Shown here: positions 1 through 20,039 of the stretch, piece by piece
How the letters are laid out: each line of letters begins with the position of its first letter
Numbering within the stretch: position 1 is the first letter of the stretch
NCBI GenBank assembly: GCA_019054805.1
Contig: JAHQIY010000015.1
Location: 1,992,001-2,056,000 of the forward strand
Direction of reading: 5' to 3'
DNA length: 64,000 nucleotides
DNA from: Brachionus manjavacas
Lineage: Eukaryota; Rotifera; Eurotatoria; Ploima; Brachionidae
Translations under genes and position numbers: made by a program
Notes under the pieces: model-generated
Databases searched by the model: none
The model's input: only the letters and a program-made list of their open reading frames with translations
What the model was told of the DNA's origin: nothing

Positions 1-3000
1 AACATATTTAGAATCGTAAATGGATACAAGGCCGACCCAAGAGTTTTCGATTTCTTTTGGTTCTAATTTGTCCAAATACCTTTCTCCATTTGTAATCTGA
101 ACTTGATTTGTTCTGGGCACTAGCATCGAAAAATGGACATCAAAAGTGTTGAGACGATAATTTTTGGGAGCAATTAAGCAGCAGTCTTTCCACAAAATGG
201 GATCAATGATGGTCGGAAAAGGTTCAACATCGCTCGACGGATCCTGGACCCGTATCAAATAATTGAAGACTATTTCATCAGGAGGAGTAGGAAAAACATC
301 ATCATGTGCCATTATGGCTAAATGATAAAAACCTTTGTAGGGAAATCGCAGCAAAAAAGAAACATTTTTTTCATGTTTGTTCGTATTTTTGTAGTTCATA
401 AAACAATACTCATCAATGGGCTTAGGTGTACCATTATTGTCATAATCAAACCTGTACCATAGTGTTAGGGACTTAAGCATGGCAATCTCGATTTCTATCT
501 GCTTGCCATCTTCATTTACAATATAAGGATCTATGTTTCCCACTGTATGCATTCCCAAATCATAAAACCTCTGCTTAGGACCCCATTGTCGGTTGTCTCC
601 TTTGGGATACTGGCAAAACGACTTCAGCTGATAATGACACTTAATTAGAAATTTTCCAATCGGTGGCAATTGTGAGCGCAGCAAAGAGCTATAGCTTTCT
701 CGTGGCGCTCCGTGAAGATCAAGACCATACAAGCCCGGATGCGGCGGGTTTATGATTATGATCAAAAAGTTGTGCACAATTCGTTTCAAAAGACACAACT
801 CAAGACATTTTGAGCTAATCTCCGAATCCGAGCTGAACAAATAAGCTTCCAAATCCAGAGGCTGGTCCATTTGAAACACCAAATTTATTTTTCCCTCACG
901 GTCAGTGCCTAAAATGCCTTGTTTAAAGTCACACAAAGTGAGACCCAGGCGCTTCATGATCAAGTTGGTGCCGAATACATTAATGTCTGTGATTCGATTT
1001 GGCGGAATTTCGAAATGCACTGGCTTAGAACATGTCAACTTAAAAGAGAGTATAGCTTTGCTTTCTTGGTTGGAAATCAAATAAAATGGAGTCGGATCGA
1101 CAGAAGACTGGTTGTCGTCAATCAAAGATGCATAAATGGTAAAATTGTAGCTTCCTGCTTCTGGCAATGAGAAAATTTTTATGGAAATTGAGTTCTGGTC
1201 TGTGCGATGTTCGGATATGACGTACAAGTTTGAGTTTGACTGGTCATTTTCGTTGCTCAATAGATTTCGGGCTTGATTGAAATGGGAAAAATTCGAGTTA
1301 TTTGACAATTTGAGGATGTATTTGAAGTTAATTGAATCAGATAGTTCTGAGGGGTATTTTATTTCTAATTTGAATGGTTCTTTGCCAATGGCAATAATTT
1401 TGTTATAATCAATAATGGACAAATTAAGAGTTCGAAATTGTGGTGTAATGATGGGATTTTTTTCGAATTCTTTTAGATTTTCTTTGAAATTGCTCAATGG
1501 TGCATCGGTGAATTGCCACTGTTTGTCATTTGGCAAAAATTCGTAGAATAAAGAGTCAAAATCGGACAGGAAATAAAATTCGGTCTCTTCATAGGTTATG
1601 TCGGAGCTAATAAGTGAATAAAATTAATTTTTTTACTAAAATTAACAAAATTTTAATATCCAAATGTCTTGTGATTGACCTTCTGACAAATAATTATTAT
1701 TTTTTTCTACTAATTTGTTTTCTGTACCGAGCTAGAGCTCCTTCAGAATAAATCATAAAAAAATAAAAGGGTTTAGGTTATAAACCTTAAGGAGTCTGAT
1801 AAAAATGGAGCTGGTTAATTATGTGACGAATTTCAATGTTTATAATTAAAGGAAGTTAAAGGAAAAAAAATTAAATCAAGTCTTGAAATTAATTAATTAA
1901 ACAAAATGAGAATTATTTCATCTAGATTGGTAAATTCAATTTATTATTAATTTTATTATGTATGAAAAATTTTACAAATAATCTAATGGACTAAAGTGGT
2001 ACTATTTAATATGAGCCTTTTTTTTTGATCAAAATAATAAACAAAAAAAATTTAACAAAACTTTTACAAAATTTAAGTAAAATTTTATGGCAAAATTATT
2101 ATGATCATAAAATTTACCTTCAATAGCAAGTCAGGTAAATAATATGACCAATGGGTCGTAAATTGATTAGCCTCACAAAATTTAAAAATTACATAAAATT
2201 TATTTATAAATTAAATTTTTGAATAACAATAAAATTACATCATAGGACAATTTGGTAAATTTCTATTGACATTAAAATCCTGCTTAAAACTTAAAACTTT
2301 GCAATGTATACATTTTTTAACTCTTTGAAAAAGTTAGCTCTGTCGAACCATTTTTAAGCAAACAATTTCCAATTGAGAAAGTGCAGATAATCGTCGCGTC
2401 AAAAAAATTATTTTGCCATTAAATTTTATAATTTTTGTTTTTTTTTTAATTATTAAACCAAACAATTAAAATAATTTTTTCAGAAAATAGTTTATTATTT
2501 TGTCTCTAAGAAAAAATAAAGACTAATTCAAATTTTATTTAGTTTAAATAAATAAAACTGTAACATTCAAATTGTTAAATTTTTTAAAGATTTAGTTTTT
2601 ATAAAAAAAAAAATAGTAAGAATAGTCATACACAATAAACTTATAGAAAAAATATATTAATATGAAAAGTATGAACAATTTGCGGAAGTAATAAAAAAAA
2701 TGCATTAAATAACGAAAATTTTTACATCTAAATTAAAATAAATTAAAATGCTATGCCAGCTTTTAAGAAAATTCAATTTTTTGCAGGACCCAACCTTATA
2801 CTTTTTTATTTACAAAAAAATTTCGAAATCAATTTGGTATTCATCCACCAGTATCAAAACGAATGGAACACAATGACTACAAAAGTCGATTCACAATCTT
2901 GAACTTGCTTCTCACAAATCTTGAGACTATCATAAAATAGACTTGCATAAATCACTTTGCCGGATTCAGCTTTTTCTTAATTCTAAACAACTAAAAATTC

Positions 3001-5568
3001 TTTGAAGAATCTTTAAAACAAGCTGTATTTTATTTAATATTTTTTTTAATTTCAAAAAATATAAATTTTTGCTCATATTAAAAATTAAAAATAGATAAAA
3101 TGATGCAGTCTTTTTTAAGTCGAACTAAATAGCTTAATTAGAACTAAAATAAAATAAAATAAAAATGAATAAAATTAAATATAAAATAAATTAAATAATG
3201 AATTAAATAGTCATCTCAATATATATATATTTGTCAGTCGTTTAGTTTTTTTGTCAGAATAATTAGTTTTTTATTGTCAGCTACAATAGATTAAATTAGT
3301 CACCACTTTTAGTTATTTTTGTCATCTTAAAAAAAATTAAATTTGTCACCCCCAAAAAATTTAAGCCAAAAGAAATTAGAGAAAAATTTTTTGTCGAAAC
3401 TGAAATTGATCCAAGAAGGAACACATACAAGCTGTAAAAGGATATAAAAGAATTTATGTAATTTTTTTTATGATCAGAAAAACTTTTAATTTGTACTAAA
3501 CTTTACTTTAATTAAAAAAAATTTATTTATTTCTCTTTTTATATAAAAAAACAAGAAAATTTTTTTTTTCGTTTCTTGGACATGTGCAATTTAAAGCTCT
3601 TTTCATTTTTCATTTATTCACCAGAAATGATACAGGCCACCGGTTTTCGATGCTTGCTCAATCCTTTTTTTGCCGCCAACTTTTTTACACATTAAAATAT
3701 TATAATATTATAAAATCGCTTTAGAGGAAAAAACTTTTTTTGTGATCAGTAAAATTTTTTGGTGATAAAATTTTGGTCATAATTAATTAAATAAATATTT
3801 TTGTGATCAAAATGATTACATTTTGACATGAGACCTATGATCACATTTTTGTATTCAGCTAGCTTAAATGGAATAAAACAAAGTATTCCGTTAGGTAAAA
3901 AAAAGGAGATTTATTTTATCTTGATAAGAAACTAAATTTTAATTTTTCCTCCAAATTTTTGAATTTGTGAGTTAATTTTTAAGAAGGATTTTATTCTTGG
4001 TTCTGGAACCAATTTTCTAATCAAAAAATTTATTATAAACTTTATTTTCCTTTGTTTTAACTAAAGTTTAATTTGTTAGAATAGACAGGATCATTTTTTT
4101 AAGGTGAAACTGGAAAAGTGGTCGGGTCCAACCCTTGCAATATTCTAAATAAATAAATAAATTGAAATTATCTAAATTTAATAGGAAAAAAATCATAGTA
4201 GTTGATTTTTAATTAAAAACATAACATATTTTATTAATTCAGGATTTTTTTTGAATAAAAAAAAATATGAGCTAAATAATTTATAAAAACCTACTTTAAG
4301 AAGTATTTTACCGGAGTAAATGCTGGCTGAACAAAACGCCAACCACATTCCAAATTGACTATGTTCCAAACCGATTTGGTTTCGACTTTTTCACCGGGCT
4401 CTTGGCAAATAGTTTTCCAAATACCGCGTACTAGATGATTTTCAATGCCAGCAAAACTAAATAAGCAATTGATAAAATTTTTTTTATATTTTCACATTTA
4501 AATATTAACCTGCACAATCTTGAAAAAATTGTATTAGTACTTTCGATTCCCAAGTCATAATTCCTCATAATTAAAGACCCTGTATCATTTCGTCTAAATG
4601 ATTCCAATTGAGTTGTCAACAAATATTTATAAATAGATCTTTGATAAAAACTGTAAAAAAAAGAATGACAATTTTTTCTCAAAATTACCTAACCAAATTT
4701 AAATTACAATCGCACACCTCATTTAATTTGTAAATTATATCCGTAATGGTTTTAAAATGCATGATGCCTATGTCTTTTACATGAGAATCGATAGCTGCTA
4801 TGACAAATTTTGGCATAAAGAGGTCAGACTTGCGCTGTAAAGGAGATTTTATTTGAATTTGGTTGTTATTCAATCGATCACTTCGACTTTCGTGGCCAAG
4901 TATTTTTCGTAGACCAGTCGGACTACCACTTATTTCTTTATTTATGTGGAAATTAATTATCTCGGAATAGTTAATTGTATTTGCCACATTCTGCAGGACT
5001 TGATACATTCCTGGAATTGTGTGAATCTTGTCCACTGTTGTCTGTTAAAAAAATAGAAATCAAAATTTTGTTTAATCAGCCCAATTTAAAATTCTTGGGA
5101 AAAAAATTTTCTTTAAATTATTGAAAATTCAATATTTTTTCTCAAATTCAAAATTTAATAAACCATAGATTAGATGAAATAAGCTGGCTTGAAGAATCAG
5201 ACCTAGAGTGTGCCAGTGTAGGCTACGGAGTTGACTTCAGAAGAGGAAAGGTTCGATTCTGCAAAAAAAGACATGAATTTTAAAACAATCAAGTAAAAAT
5301 TGAAACTTGTTTTAAAATGAAGTGATAAATCTACTTTTAGGAAAGACAATGTAAATTTTAAACCCAAAATCAGAATTAAAATGAAATAAATAAATTTTTG
5401 ATAAATTTAATTTCAATTTTCTAAATAAGAATTTTGCGAATCTTTACCAAACAAAGACTGAATTAAACTCAAGGCCGAGCCAAAGTTAACTTTACCATTC
5501 GCAAATGTAGATTTGAAAAAAAAGCATACAGAATCACGATTGAAATAAATTTTATTTAAATTTAACAT
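1..5568 (-). CDS. KY/hillarin-type transglutaminase-like protein, 3' end beyond window
   Basis: Five exons chain in phase on the minus strand: 5568-5448 (ATG at 5568, least certain), 5034-4689, 4650-4510, 4456-4295, and 1606-1, which runs off the window. About 792 codons are visible. The middle exons carry a transglutaminase-like fold in the order known from kyphoscoliosis peptidase (KY), hillarin and nematode LTD-1: a helical run, a GIESTNTIFSRLC segment, AGIENHLVRG, then SVWNIV and GWRFVQPAF. These are followed by the family's EFYFLSDF and WQF stretch and by two beta-sandwich repeats (for example GFYHLAIMAHD). In active relatives the three segments hold the catalytic Cys, His and Asp; here they read Glu/Ser, Ser and Gln. 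Family members act in cytoskeletal and muscle or septin contexts, so a scaffold role is inferred. The 2.7 kb intron 4294-1607 is almost pure AT. Family assignment is fairly sure; exon 1 is tentative. Confidence 0.72.
1607..4294. other. Long AT-rich intron of the KY-like gene
   Basis: No coding signal on either strand. Around 1725-1775 lies a minus-strand copy of the LINE 3'-tail sequence (ctgtaccgagctagagctcc) seen repeatedly in the window. The donor reads GTAGGT at 4294-4289 and the acceptor ends TTATTAG at 1607. Apart from that tail, only homopolymer and AT-simple sequence is visible. Confidence 0.5.
1725..1775 (-). repeat. Jockey-type LINE 3'-tail remnant
   Basis: Contains ctgtaccgagctagagctcc followed by ttcagaataaat, almost identical on the same strand to the 3' end of the LINE fragment at 48469, and in reverse to 53868-53912. 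Only the tail is recognisable here. Similar but more decayed tails lie near 41044 (ctgtaccgagttattgctcc), 44588 (ctgtaccgagctaatattcc) and 45447. Confidence 0.6.
5195..5290 (+). repeat. SINE-like element, copy 1
   Basis: About 95 bp that match, in inverted orientation, the copy at 6425-6525: both share a gtgtgccagtg-type block, a ctacggagt/cacggagt block, ggttcgattctgc and catgaatttta. The ggttcgattctgc block is a near-perfect RNA polymerase III B-box, so a tRNA-derived SINE is the natural reading. It lies in an intron of the KY-like gene. No poly-A tail or target-site duplication could be fixed by eye. Confidence 0.45.
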
Positions 5569-5640
5569 TGTGAATTTTAGAAAAAAAAATAACAAAAATT
5601 AAAAATAATAAATAAATAAAAAAAAAATTTCAAAAAATTC

Positions 5641-6004
5641 AAATTGGGGTTTTGTGAAGTTCAGTAACAAAGTGTAAAAAAATTGGATAACTTTTTTTTT
5701 AAAAGCTTAAAATTAGTTATGTGAATACATCATAGTGCAAAATTCAAAGTTGCATCAAATCTCAATCTCTGCTAATGATGCGCAAAATCTCTGAAAATGC
5801 ACTACGCTCGATTATATTGAAATTTAATTTCTGTTAAAGTCTGCAAATTTAGCAGACATTGATATTTGATGCAACTATGAATGTTGCACTATGATGTATT
5901 CACATAATTAATTTAAACTTTGAGAAAAAAAGTTATTCAATTTTTTAAAATTTTTTTTGTTCTTTTTATCATTTTGTTCTGAATTTCACAAAACCAAAAT
6001 TGGT
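5641..6004. mobile_element. Foldback MITE with ~150 bp arms
   Basis: The left arm (about 5644-5780) and right arm (about 5850-6003) are inverted copies. ggggttttgtgaagttcag matches the reverse of ctgaatttcacaaaaccaaa, and tgtgaatacatcatagtgca recurs exactly inverted near 5885-5907. The centre is about 70 bp. There is no coding capacity. This is the shape of a non-autonomous DNA element; the superfamily is not assignable because the target-site duplication is unclear. Confidence 0.75.
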
Positions 6005-6172
6005 TCTGTAAATTGTTTCAGCTGACACATTCAATGTATCACTTAAATACAGCCTCTCCAAAGTAATTTTCATACATTAAAAACTGTAGGCATTTTTAGA
6101 TTTGTTCAGAGATTGGAAATATGTGATGCGTTTAAATGTATTAGCTGAAACAATTTACAGAACTTATTTTGG
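5998..6172. mobile_element. Second, abutting foldback MITE
   Basis: Short terminal inverted repeats: ttctgtaaattgtttcagct at the left (about 6006) and agctgaaacaatttacagaa at the right (about 6145-6165), perfect over 20 bp and extending outwards as ccaaaat. The outer ccaaaat overlaps the right end of the preceding foldback. Internal sequence is about 110 bp and non-coding. Confidence 0.7.
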
Positions 6173-6424
6173 ATTTTTTGAACAATTAATTTATTTTTTT
6201 TTAATTTTTGTTTTTTTTTTATTTTAAAATGCACAATGCCTCAAATGTTAAATATTAAGATTTTACATCATAAATATTGATGGTACAAACGATGAATCAG
6301 CTAAAAAAAATTCTGTGAGCTTAATTTTAGTTTTAAAAATTGTCTACTGACAAAATTTCTTAATCAAGTGAATTAAAAAAAAATTGCAGACAATTTGCTG
6401 AAGCTTGATTTAGGTGGCAAATTA

Positions 6425-6525
6425 AATAATTTTAGTAGGTAAAATTCATGTATTTGCCTGCAGAATCGAACATTTTCTCTACTGATGTTTACTCCGTGTC
6501 TTTCACTGACACATTCTTGATTTTG
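6425..6525 (-). repeat. SINE-like element, copy 2 (inverted)
   Basis: Reverse-strand relative of 5195-5290; its minus strand carries the B-box-like gttcgattctgc and then catgaatttta. Divergence between the two copies is substantial, so they are old or belong to different subfamilies. Confidence 0.45.
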
Positions 6526-6663
6526 TTCTTCATGACAGTATTTTTGTCCTAATATTCACAATGGTCAATGCAAATTTTTATTTTAAATATGTAAATGATT
6601 ATTTCGCATGAAAATATAAAAAATTCAATTAACTTGAAAATTAAATTTTCTTCATTTTGATAT

Positions 6664-8915
6664 CTATAACTCAATTTTTGAATTAATAATTCGAGAAGAT
6701 AATTGAATAAGTTTGGAGGAATCCTGGAAAACACATTTTATTTTAAATATCTAATGAACTAGACTATAAAATTGAGAAATAATGAGAAAAATGTGGCAAG
6801 ATTTTTTTTCTTTTTAGCATTTTTCTTTAAAATTTTTAGTAAAAAAAACTGGTTTTATCATTAAATATTTTAATTGAACTTTATAATAATTTTAAAAATT
6901 GTGTGAACAAATTTAAAGAGAAAAATTGAGCAGATTTTCTTGAATTTTTAACTAAATAAAATTCAATATGTGTTAATTCTTTTGTTCGATTTCGATTTTA
7001 AAAAAATAAAATAAAGTATAAATCAGATATTATTTTAAAAAAATATTTATTTCATATTTTGAATGAAATTTAAAAGAAATGGTTTAAATTGTAGAACTTG
7101 AATTCTTTGAAAGTTTATAGAATAATAATTATAGAGATATTTTGAATTTTATCCTGTTTGTTTTTTATTCTTAATAAAACCAGTTCTTTTTTCGGCTCTT
7201 TTTACTCAAAGTTTTATAGAAAAATGTCCAACAGAAAAAAATTAGGGAGATGAATCCAGAAAAACAAAAAAATATTTCCTGACAACAACGGGTTTTAAAT
7301 TCAAATACTCAAAATTAAGAGACCATATTTTTTGAGCTAAGACCACTTTAGCAGAGGCATTTAAAAAAAAATTTAAAAGCTTATCTAAGACAACAAAGCG
7401 TGCTGAAGAACGTGGAATTTTGTTTAAAAAAAATTGACAGATTTGAATTTATGCTACATTGGTCTTAAAAATATTTCAAGAATAAATTGGACAAGCAGCA
7501 GACAACTCCTATCTTTTAAAAAAATATTAATTAAAAAAATAAATAATTTCATTAATAGTGTTTTTTTCAAATTTAATTTGTGGATTTGAGATATTTTTTT
7601 CACAAAATTACCTGATATTGATTTAAATAGGGTTCTAGTTTAGTGATATAATCTTTCTGTATATGCTTGATAATATCAATGGTCATTTGGTTATCTTTTT
7701 CGATCGATTGTATAAGCTGATCTCTCAGTTTTTCATCTGGTTTGCTATTTCTCAATTTTTCTTGAAGTCTCATGACCGATGCTCGATAATAACTCTCTTC
7801 ATAAAAAACCATCGCATTATAGACTAAAGATTTTTGGTAAAACTTAAAAAAAAAATTTTTTTTTAAATTTAAAAAAGAAATTAGTTTAATTTTACATTAT
7901 AATGAGTCATGTTTTGATTTTGAATCTTATTCTTTAGTTCCAATTTAGTCTTGTTTACAATGTCTTCTTCCTTCTGTTTATCTTTTCGTTTTCGCTTCAT
8001 TTCTCTTTTTTCAGATTTGACATCAAGACCATAGTGAGGATTTTTTACTTCATAAACTTCAAGTTTTTCATCAAAAGTAACTCCTTGCTTTTTTGGTTTC
8101 AGATTCGACTTTAGAATAGACTGATGGACATCTGTCCGACCAAGACTAGAACTCGAGGCCGATGCCAAATCATCGCCTCCTTTCAAAAAATACTCTTTTT
8201 TCTTGAAAGAGTCATCATCGTCATCAAAACTGTTTTTTTTTCGCCCAGCCGAGTCCGACCGGGCAGGCTTTTGCACTGATTTGTATCGTCCACTATCATT
8301 TGGTTCACTAGGAGTGTCTGCTAAATTTTTTTGAGATTTTTTTTTGTCAGGATATTGTGAAATTTGCATTGATTGAAATTCATTTGTTGGCAAATAATTG
8401 CCAAATTGAGGATTCATTAAAGTATACATTAGTTGCTGAGGGTGGACCTGGGCAAGCATATTTTGCGGAGGATGTTGGATTATTTTTTGATTCGGGTTTA
8501 GAGTCTGATAGCCAGCATTGAATTGGACAAACTGCTGAGGTTGAGTCATTTGATTTGAGAGCATGTCCGAGGAATTGGCAATTTTTGACTGCGCTTTGTT
8601 ATTCGACTGCATTAGCTGGTAAGCCTTGAGGTCGTATTGGGACTTTATTTGGCTGGCAAATGAAGATTGGTCATAGTTTGGGTAGGGGCCTATAATAGGT
8701 GGTATGTTATTTTGTGGGTATATGTAGTTTGGACTCATTAGGCTTTGGGATGGATAGGCTGGTTGAGGAAATGTGGCATTGCTGGCCCTGAGAATAGAGG
8801 GCGGAGGTGGATTTTTAGAGGAGGGTTTTTTGTAGCGTGCCAAATCGAATTGTTCTGGTATGTCCTCAACTATTTCAGCTTCATATGCGTCAAGCTTATT
8901 AGGATACATATTCAT
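6664..8915 (-). CDS. Unrecognised Pro/Gln-rich protein with helical C-terminus
   Basis: Three exons, 8915-7896, 7842-7612 and 6723-6664, give about 436 residues with consistent phases (introns in phase 0). Residues 1-200 are low-complexity Pro, Gln, Asn and Tyr (PSSKNPPPPSILRASN near residue 35). Residues 200-260 are Ser/Lys/Asp-rich. Then come a SILKSNLKPKKQGVTFDEKL stretch and a basic run REMKRKRKDKQKEED that could be a nuclear localisation signal. Exons 2 and 3 encode amphipathic helix (VMRLQEKLRNSKPDEKLRDQ, IEKDNQMTIDIIKHIQKDY) that looks coiled-coil-like. The start is the first ATG of the large open exon. The last exon, 890 bp downstream, rests only on a good acceptor, matching phase and a stop, so the C-terminus is less certain. 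I do not recognise the family. Confidence 0.65.
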
Positions 8916-11900
8916 ATCTAGACTTTAATTAAATGAAATAATTTAAAATGGGACATCAATTTTTTTAAGCACAAAATTTTGTAAATTTTAGCAAATAATT
9001 TTAATTTTTTGTTGATATTGTAAAGATTGCTTGTGGAAAATTGGGCCGGCTAAAAGTTGTGTCATGCTTGAATGATTTGAAAGCAATAAGCCCAAATAAG
9101 ACATAAAAATTTGGTCATAATTGTGGCAGTACATGGGTTTCGATTTTAAATTAGATGTGAGTTTCATAATTTTAAAATAATATTTAGTAAGTAATTTTTT
9201 ATTTGGAAAAAAAAGACATCATTGTAACATATTGAAGTAATCAATTTTTAGTTTCTTAAATTGAAAGTCTAAAAGACACTAAATAAAATGTTAAAAGATA
9301 AAAATAAAAAGTTCAAATATCTGATATTTATTTGCTTGTAAACGAAAAAATATAAAATTTTTCTATTTTTTGACTTTGATTTAAATAAAAAAATAAATGT
9401 TAATGTGAATCGCATTAAAGAAAAAGAAAAATATTTGTGTTAGGAATGATGATCATATTTAAAAACTTACTAAAGGGTGTTATGAAATTCAGGACAAATA
9501 CACATAAAAATCTATTGAACTTTTTTCACCTAAGATTAAATATAAAATTTGCTTTTTAAAATAATCAAACTAAATCTCATTCATTCATGTCTTATTTTTG
9601 TCTTCCTGGCAAAACTGTTTTTTAATAAGTTAAATAAATTGTTTCCAAAAGGGATCAAAATTTTTATAATAAAAAATTTAAAACCAGACGAGAAAGATGG
9701 GGAATCTAAAATATAGGAGAGTAAGAATTAAGAGAGAAAATCACAAGTGGCATGGACTCAAATTAACTCTCAACATTTGTGGTAGTATCAATTGGCTTTC
9801 TTTTGGTAAAAGATTCAACAAAACTTAATTTAAACATAACAATCTATCATAATGTGTTAGGATCTGGAGCTGCTCCGTTTTCAATAAAATTTTTTATTTT
9901 TTCCAGCATTAATAAGTTTTTCAGTTTCTAAAATTGAATTTTGAAAAATTCTTATTAAAAAAATTAGATTAAAATTTCAAACGGTTGTTTATTCTATTGT
10001 AAAGTCAATTTTTTTTTATTTGTCATTTTTTCACAAATATATTTTCTTAAATAAAATAAAGTTTGTTACACAGTTTATTTTCCAATTTCAAAGAAAATTA
10101 TTAAAATTCAAATTCATCAATTTTAAAAGGTTTTATAACAAAGTTTATCTTAAATAGAACATTTTTTAATATTGATTTCGCAGTTTTTATGAATTGAATT
10201 TAAAAAAAAATTAAAATTGTAAAATTAACTATTATTGTAAAGTTATTTAAAGTCAAAAATTCAAAAAATTTATCTAACATTTGAAGTGATTAACTTTAGT
10301 AGTAGCTGTTGATTAGTGCGAACCACATGGGGTTTAACTGCATGAGCCTAGTAGCTAAGGCAAAAACTTGAGCTTTTCTGAACCTTGATCTTTTCACCAA
10401 TTCTACATTAAGATCCATTGACCAAGTGATTGATCGACTGGAAATAAAAACAAAAATCTTTGATAAAATATTATTTGCTATAAATGCGTTCTCTCTAAAT
10501 ATTAATGTTATATATTTAAAAAGAAATGTGATATCTTGAGTTCAAGTGAAAAAATTAACGAGGAATTTAAATTTCAAATATAGGGCTTATTTGTACAATC
10601 AATGTTGAACAAACAAAAAACAATTCAGAACCCAAGTATCCTATATACTAATAACATTGCTCGGGATTACTTGATCCATACAGTTTTTAATACTACTAAC
10701 CAGTGCCCAAAAATGGTTGTCCGAAATTTCAATTAAATAAAAAATTATGATTAAAAATAGATAAAATTTTGAAAATTACCGATGTACAAAATTTTATCTA
10801 ATTTTTTAAACTAATAATCTTTTTTTAAATATTTTTTGTTTCCATGTCCAGCACTCAGTATTCACCAATACCCTGACTGGACTTTGTCTTCAGTGGCTAT
10901 TAAATTTAAAATACTATTTTGATGCAACCTTTTATAGAGAATTTTATCCTCATCAAAAAAAGCTTCAAATGATTTTTTCTGATAATTTTATTCAAGTTAT
11001 GAGGAAAAACCTATTTATATTATTCTAGATAAAATTTCACGCTAGCTATAAAATTTTCATCATTTTTAGCACCCGTTGCTGCTATTAAAATTAAAGGTTT
11101 TTAAAGAACAAAAATTAATAGAAAATTGAAAATTTGAAAATTGATATTTTTATTTTAATATTTTAAAAGAAGCATTTAAAATTCAAAATTTCTGGTTACT
11201 AACGAAAACATTTTCCTTTTACAAAATAAAATAGTTTGAACATTTTGCATAAACAATTAAAAAAATTTTTTTTTAAATTTTACCTTAATTTTACATGTCA
11301 TAATGCTTTTTTTACTATTACTATTATAAATATTTTTAAAATAAAAAAAATTGGAAATTAAATCATGAAAATGCTTTTTTTAAATAAATTCTGTAAAATT
11401 AAATCAACTTAGCCAAATTAACTTTGACATTATCTATTGCACCCTTGGAACATATTTAAGAAACCTTCTTTACGCTCTATTGCTCCCAAGCCCTCTTTTC
11501 CCATTTTTTTAATCCTTGTCACTCATAAAATTTTGCTATTATTTATTCATTAGTCACATATAATTGAATTCTAGAAAAAAAACTATTTGTTTTTTGAGCG
11601 ATTTATTTGTTTTAAATCTATAGGTCATTTACATATTTGGCTATAGTGATTTTTTTAAAGAATTAAAATTTTTTTTATTACCTTACATAATCGAAATAAT
11701 TTCAACATATCATTTTAAATTCGCTTTTGCATCAATTTTGATTTATTCTAAATGACTAAGCATTTTTTTCCCTAAGAACCTTTATTCTCAATTTTCCTCA
11801 TTCTAATGACATTAACAATTTTGAAATTTAGGTATAAATTCTTGGCGAAATATAGCATTAATTTTTGTTATTCTAAAACAATTTTTAGAGCATTTTTTAT

Positions 11901-12265
11901 TAATTTTCCTTAGATTTTTTAATTTTTTAGCATGCAGAGCAATTGATAAATCAATAAGGCGCCATTATGTAGCTTGCATTCAAAACTACTCATTTCGTAG
12001 CATTTTGCGCTACTCGCTGAATTGTTACTATGCTTTTGAAACTATTATAAAACCTTAAAATTCGGCATAATATTAAAATACGATTCTAAAGCAGTTCCTC
12101 GATTTTCTAAGAAAAAAAATTGCTTTAGCATAGTATATCGCTTTTAAATCGAATTATGCCTGAATTATTTAATTTTTTTTTTTAAATTACATACAGAATT
12201 TAAATTACATCGTCTAATTTACATGTTTTATATAATCTGGATTTGTAGCGTAATTTAGATCAATA
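8916..12265. other. AT-rich intergenic region
   Basis: A 3.3 kb gap between divergent genes (minus-strand gene to the left, ABCC to the right), so it should contain both promoters. No ORF with coding character. A slightly less AT-rich patch near 10290-10440 ends in a gtagtagc-type motif resembling the reverse of the 3' end of the CR1 fragment at 30235; this is weak. Otherwise homopolymer and AT-simple sequence. Confidence 0.4.
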
Positions 12266-19915
<7,650 letters not shown>

Positions 19916-20033
19916 GCCATCAATCATTCAATTTAGATTATCTTGTTTTCTGTTTCGAATTTTAGGAAATGTTATATGAAGAAATTTTAGGTTAAATATT
20001 TTTTTTATTTAAATATTGAATTATTTTTTTTCA

Positions 20034-20039
20034 AATAAA
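20034..20039 (+). terminator. Candidate poly(A) signal of the ABCC gene
   Basis: AATAAA about 120 nt after the stop codon at 19915, the first canonical hexamer downstream. Confidence 0.5.

Noticed and set aside
919-1170. Plus-strand ORF of 83 codons
   Set aside because: Lies antisense to the long KY-like exon, which has domain support.
10290-10440. Possible tRNA or CR1 3' end in a less AT-rich patch
   Set aside because: No cloverleaf; resemblance to the CR1 3' end is limited to a short triplet repeat and an agctagtcc-like box.
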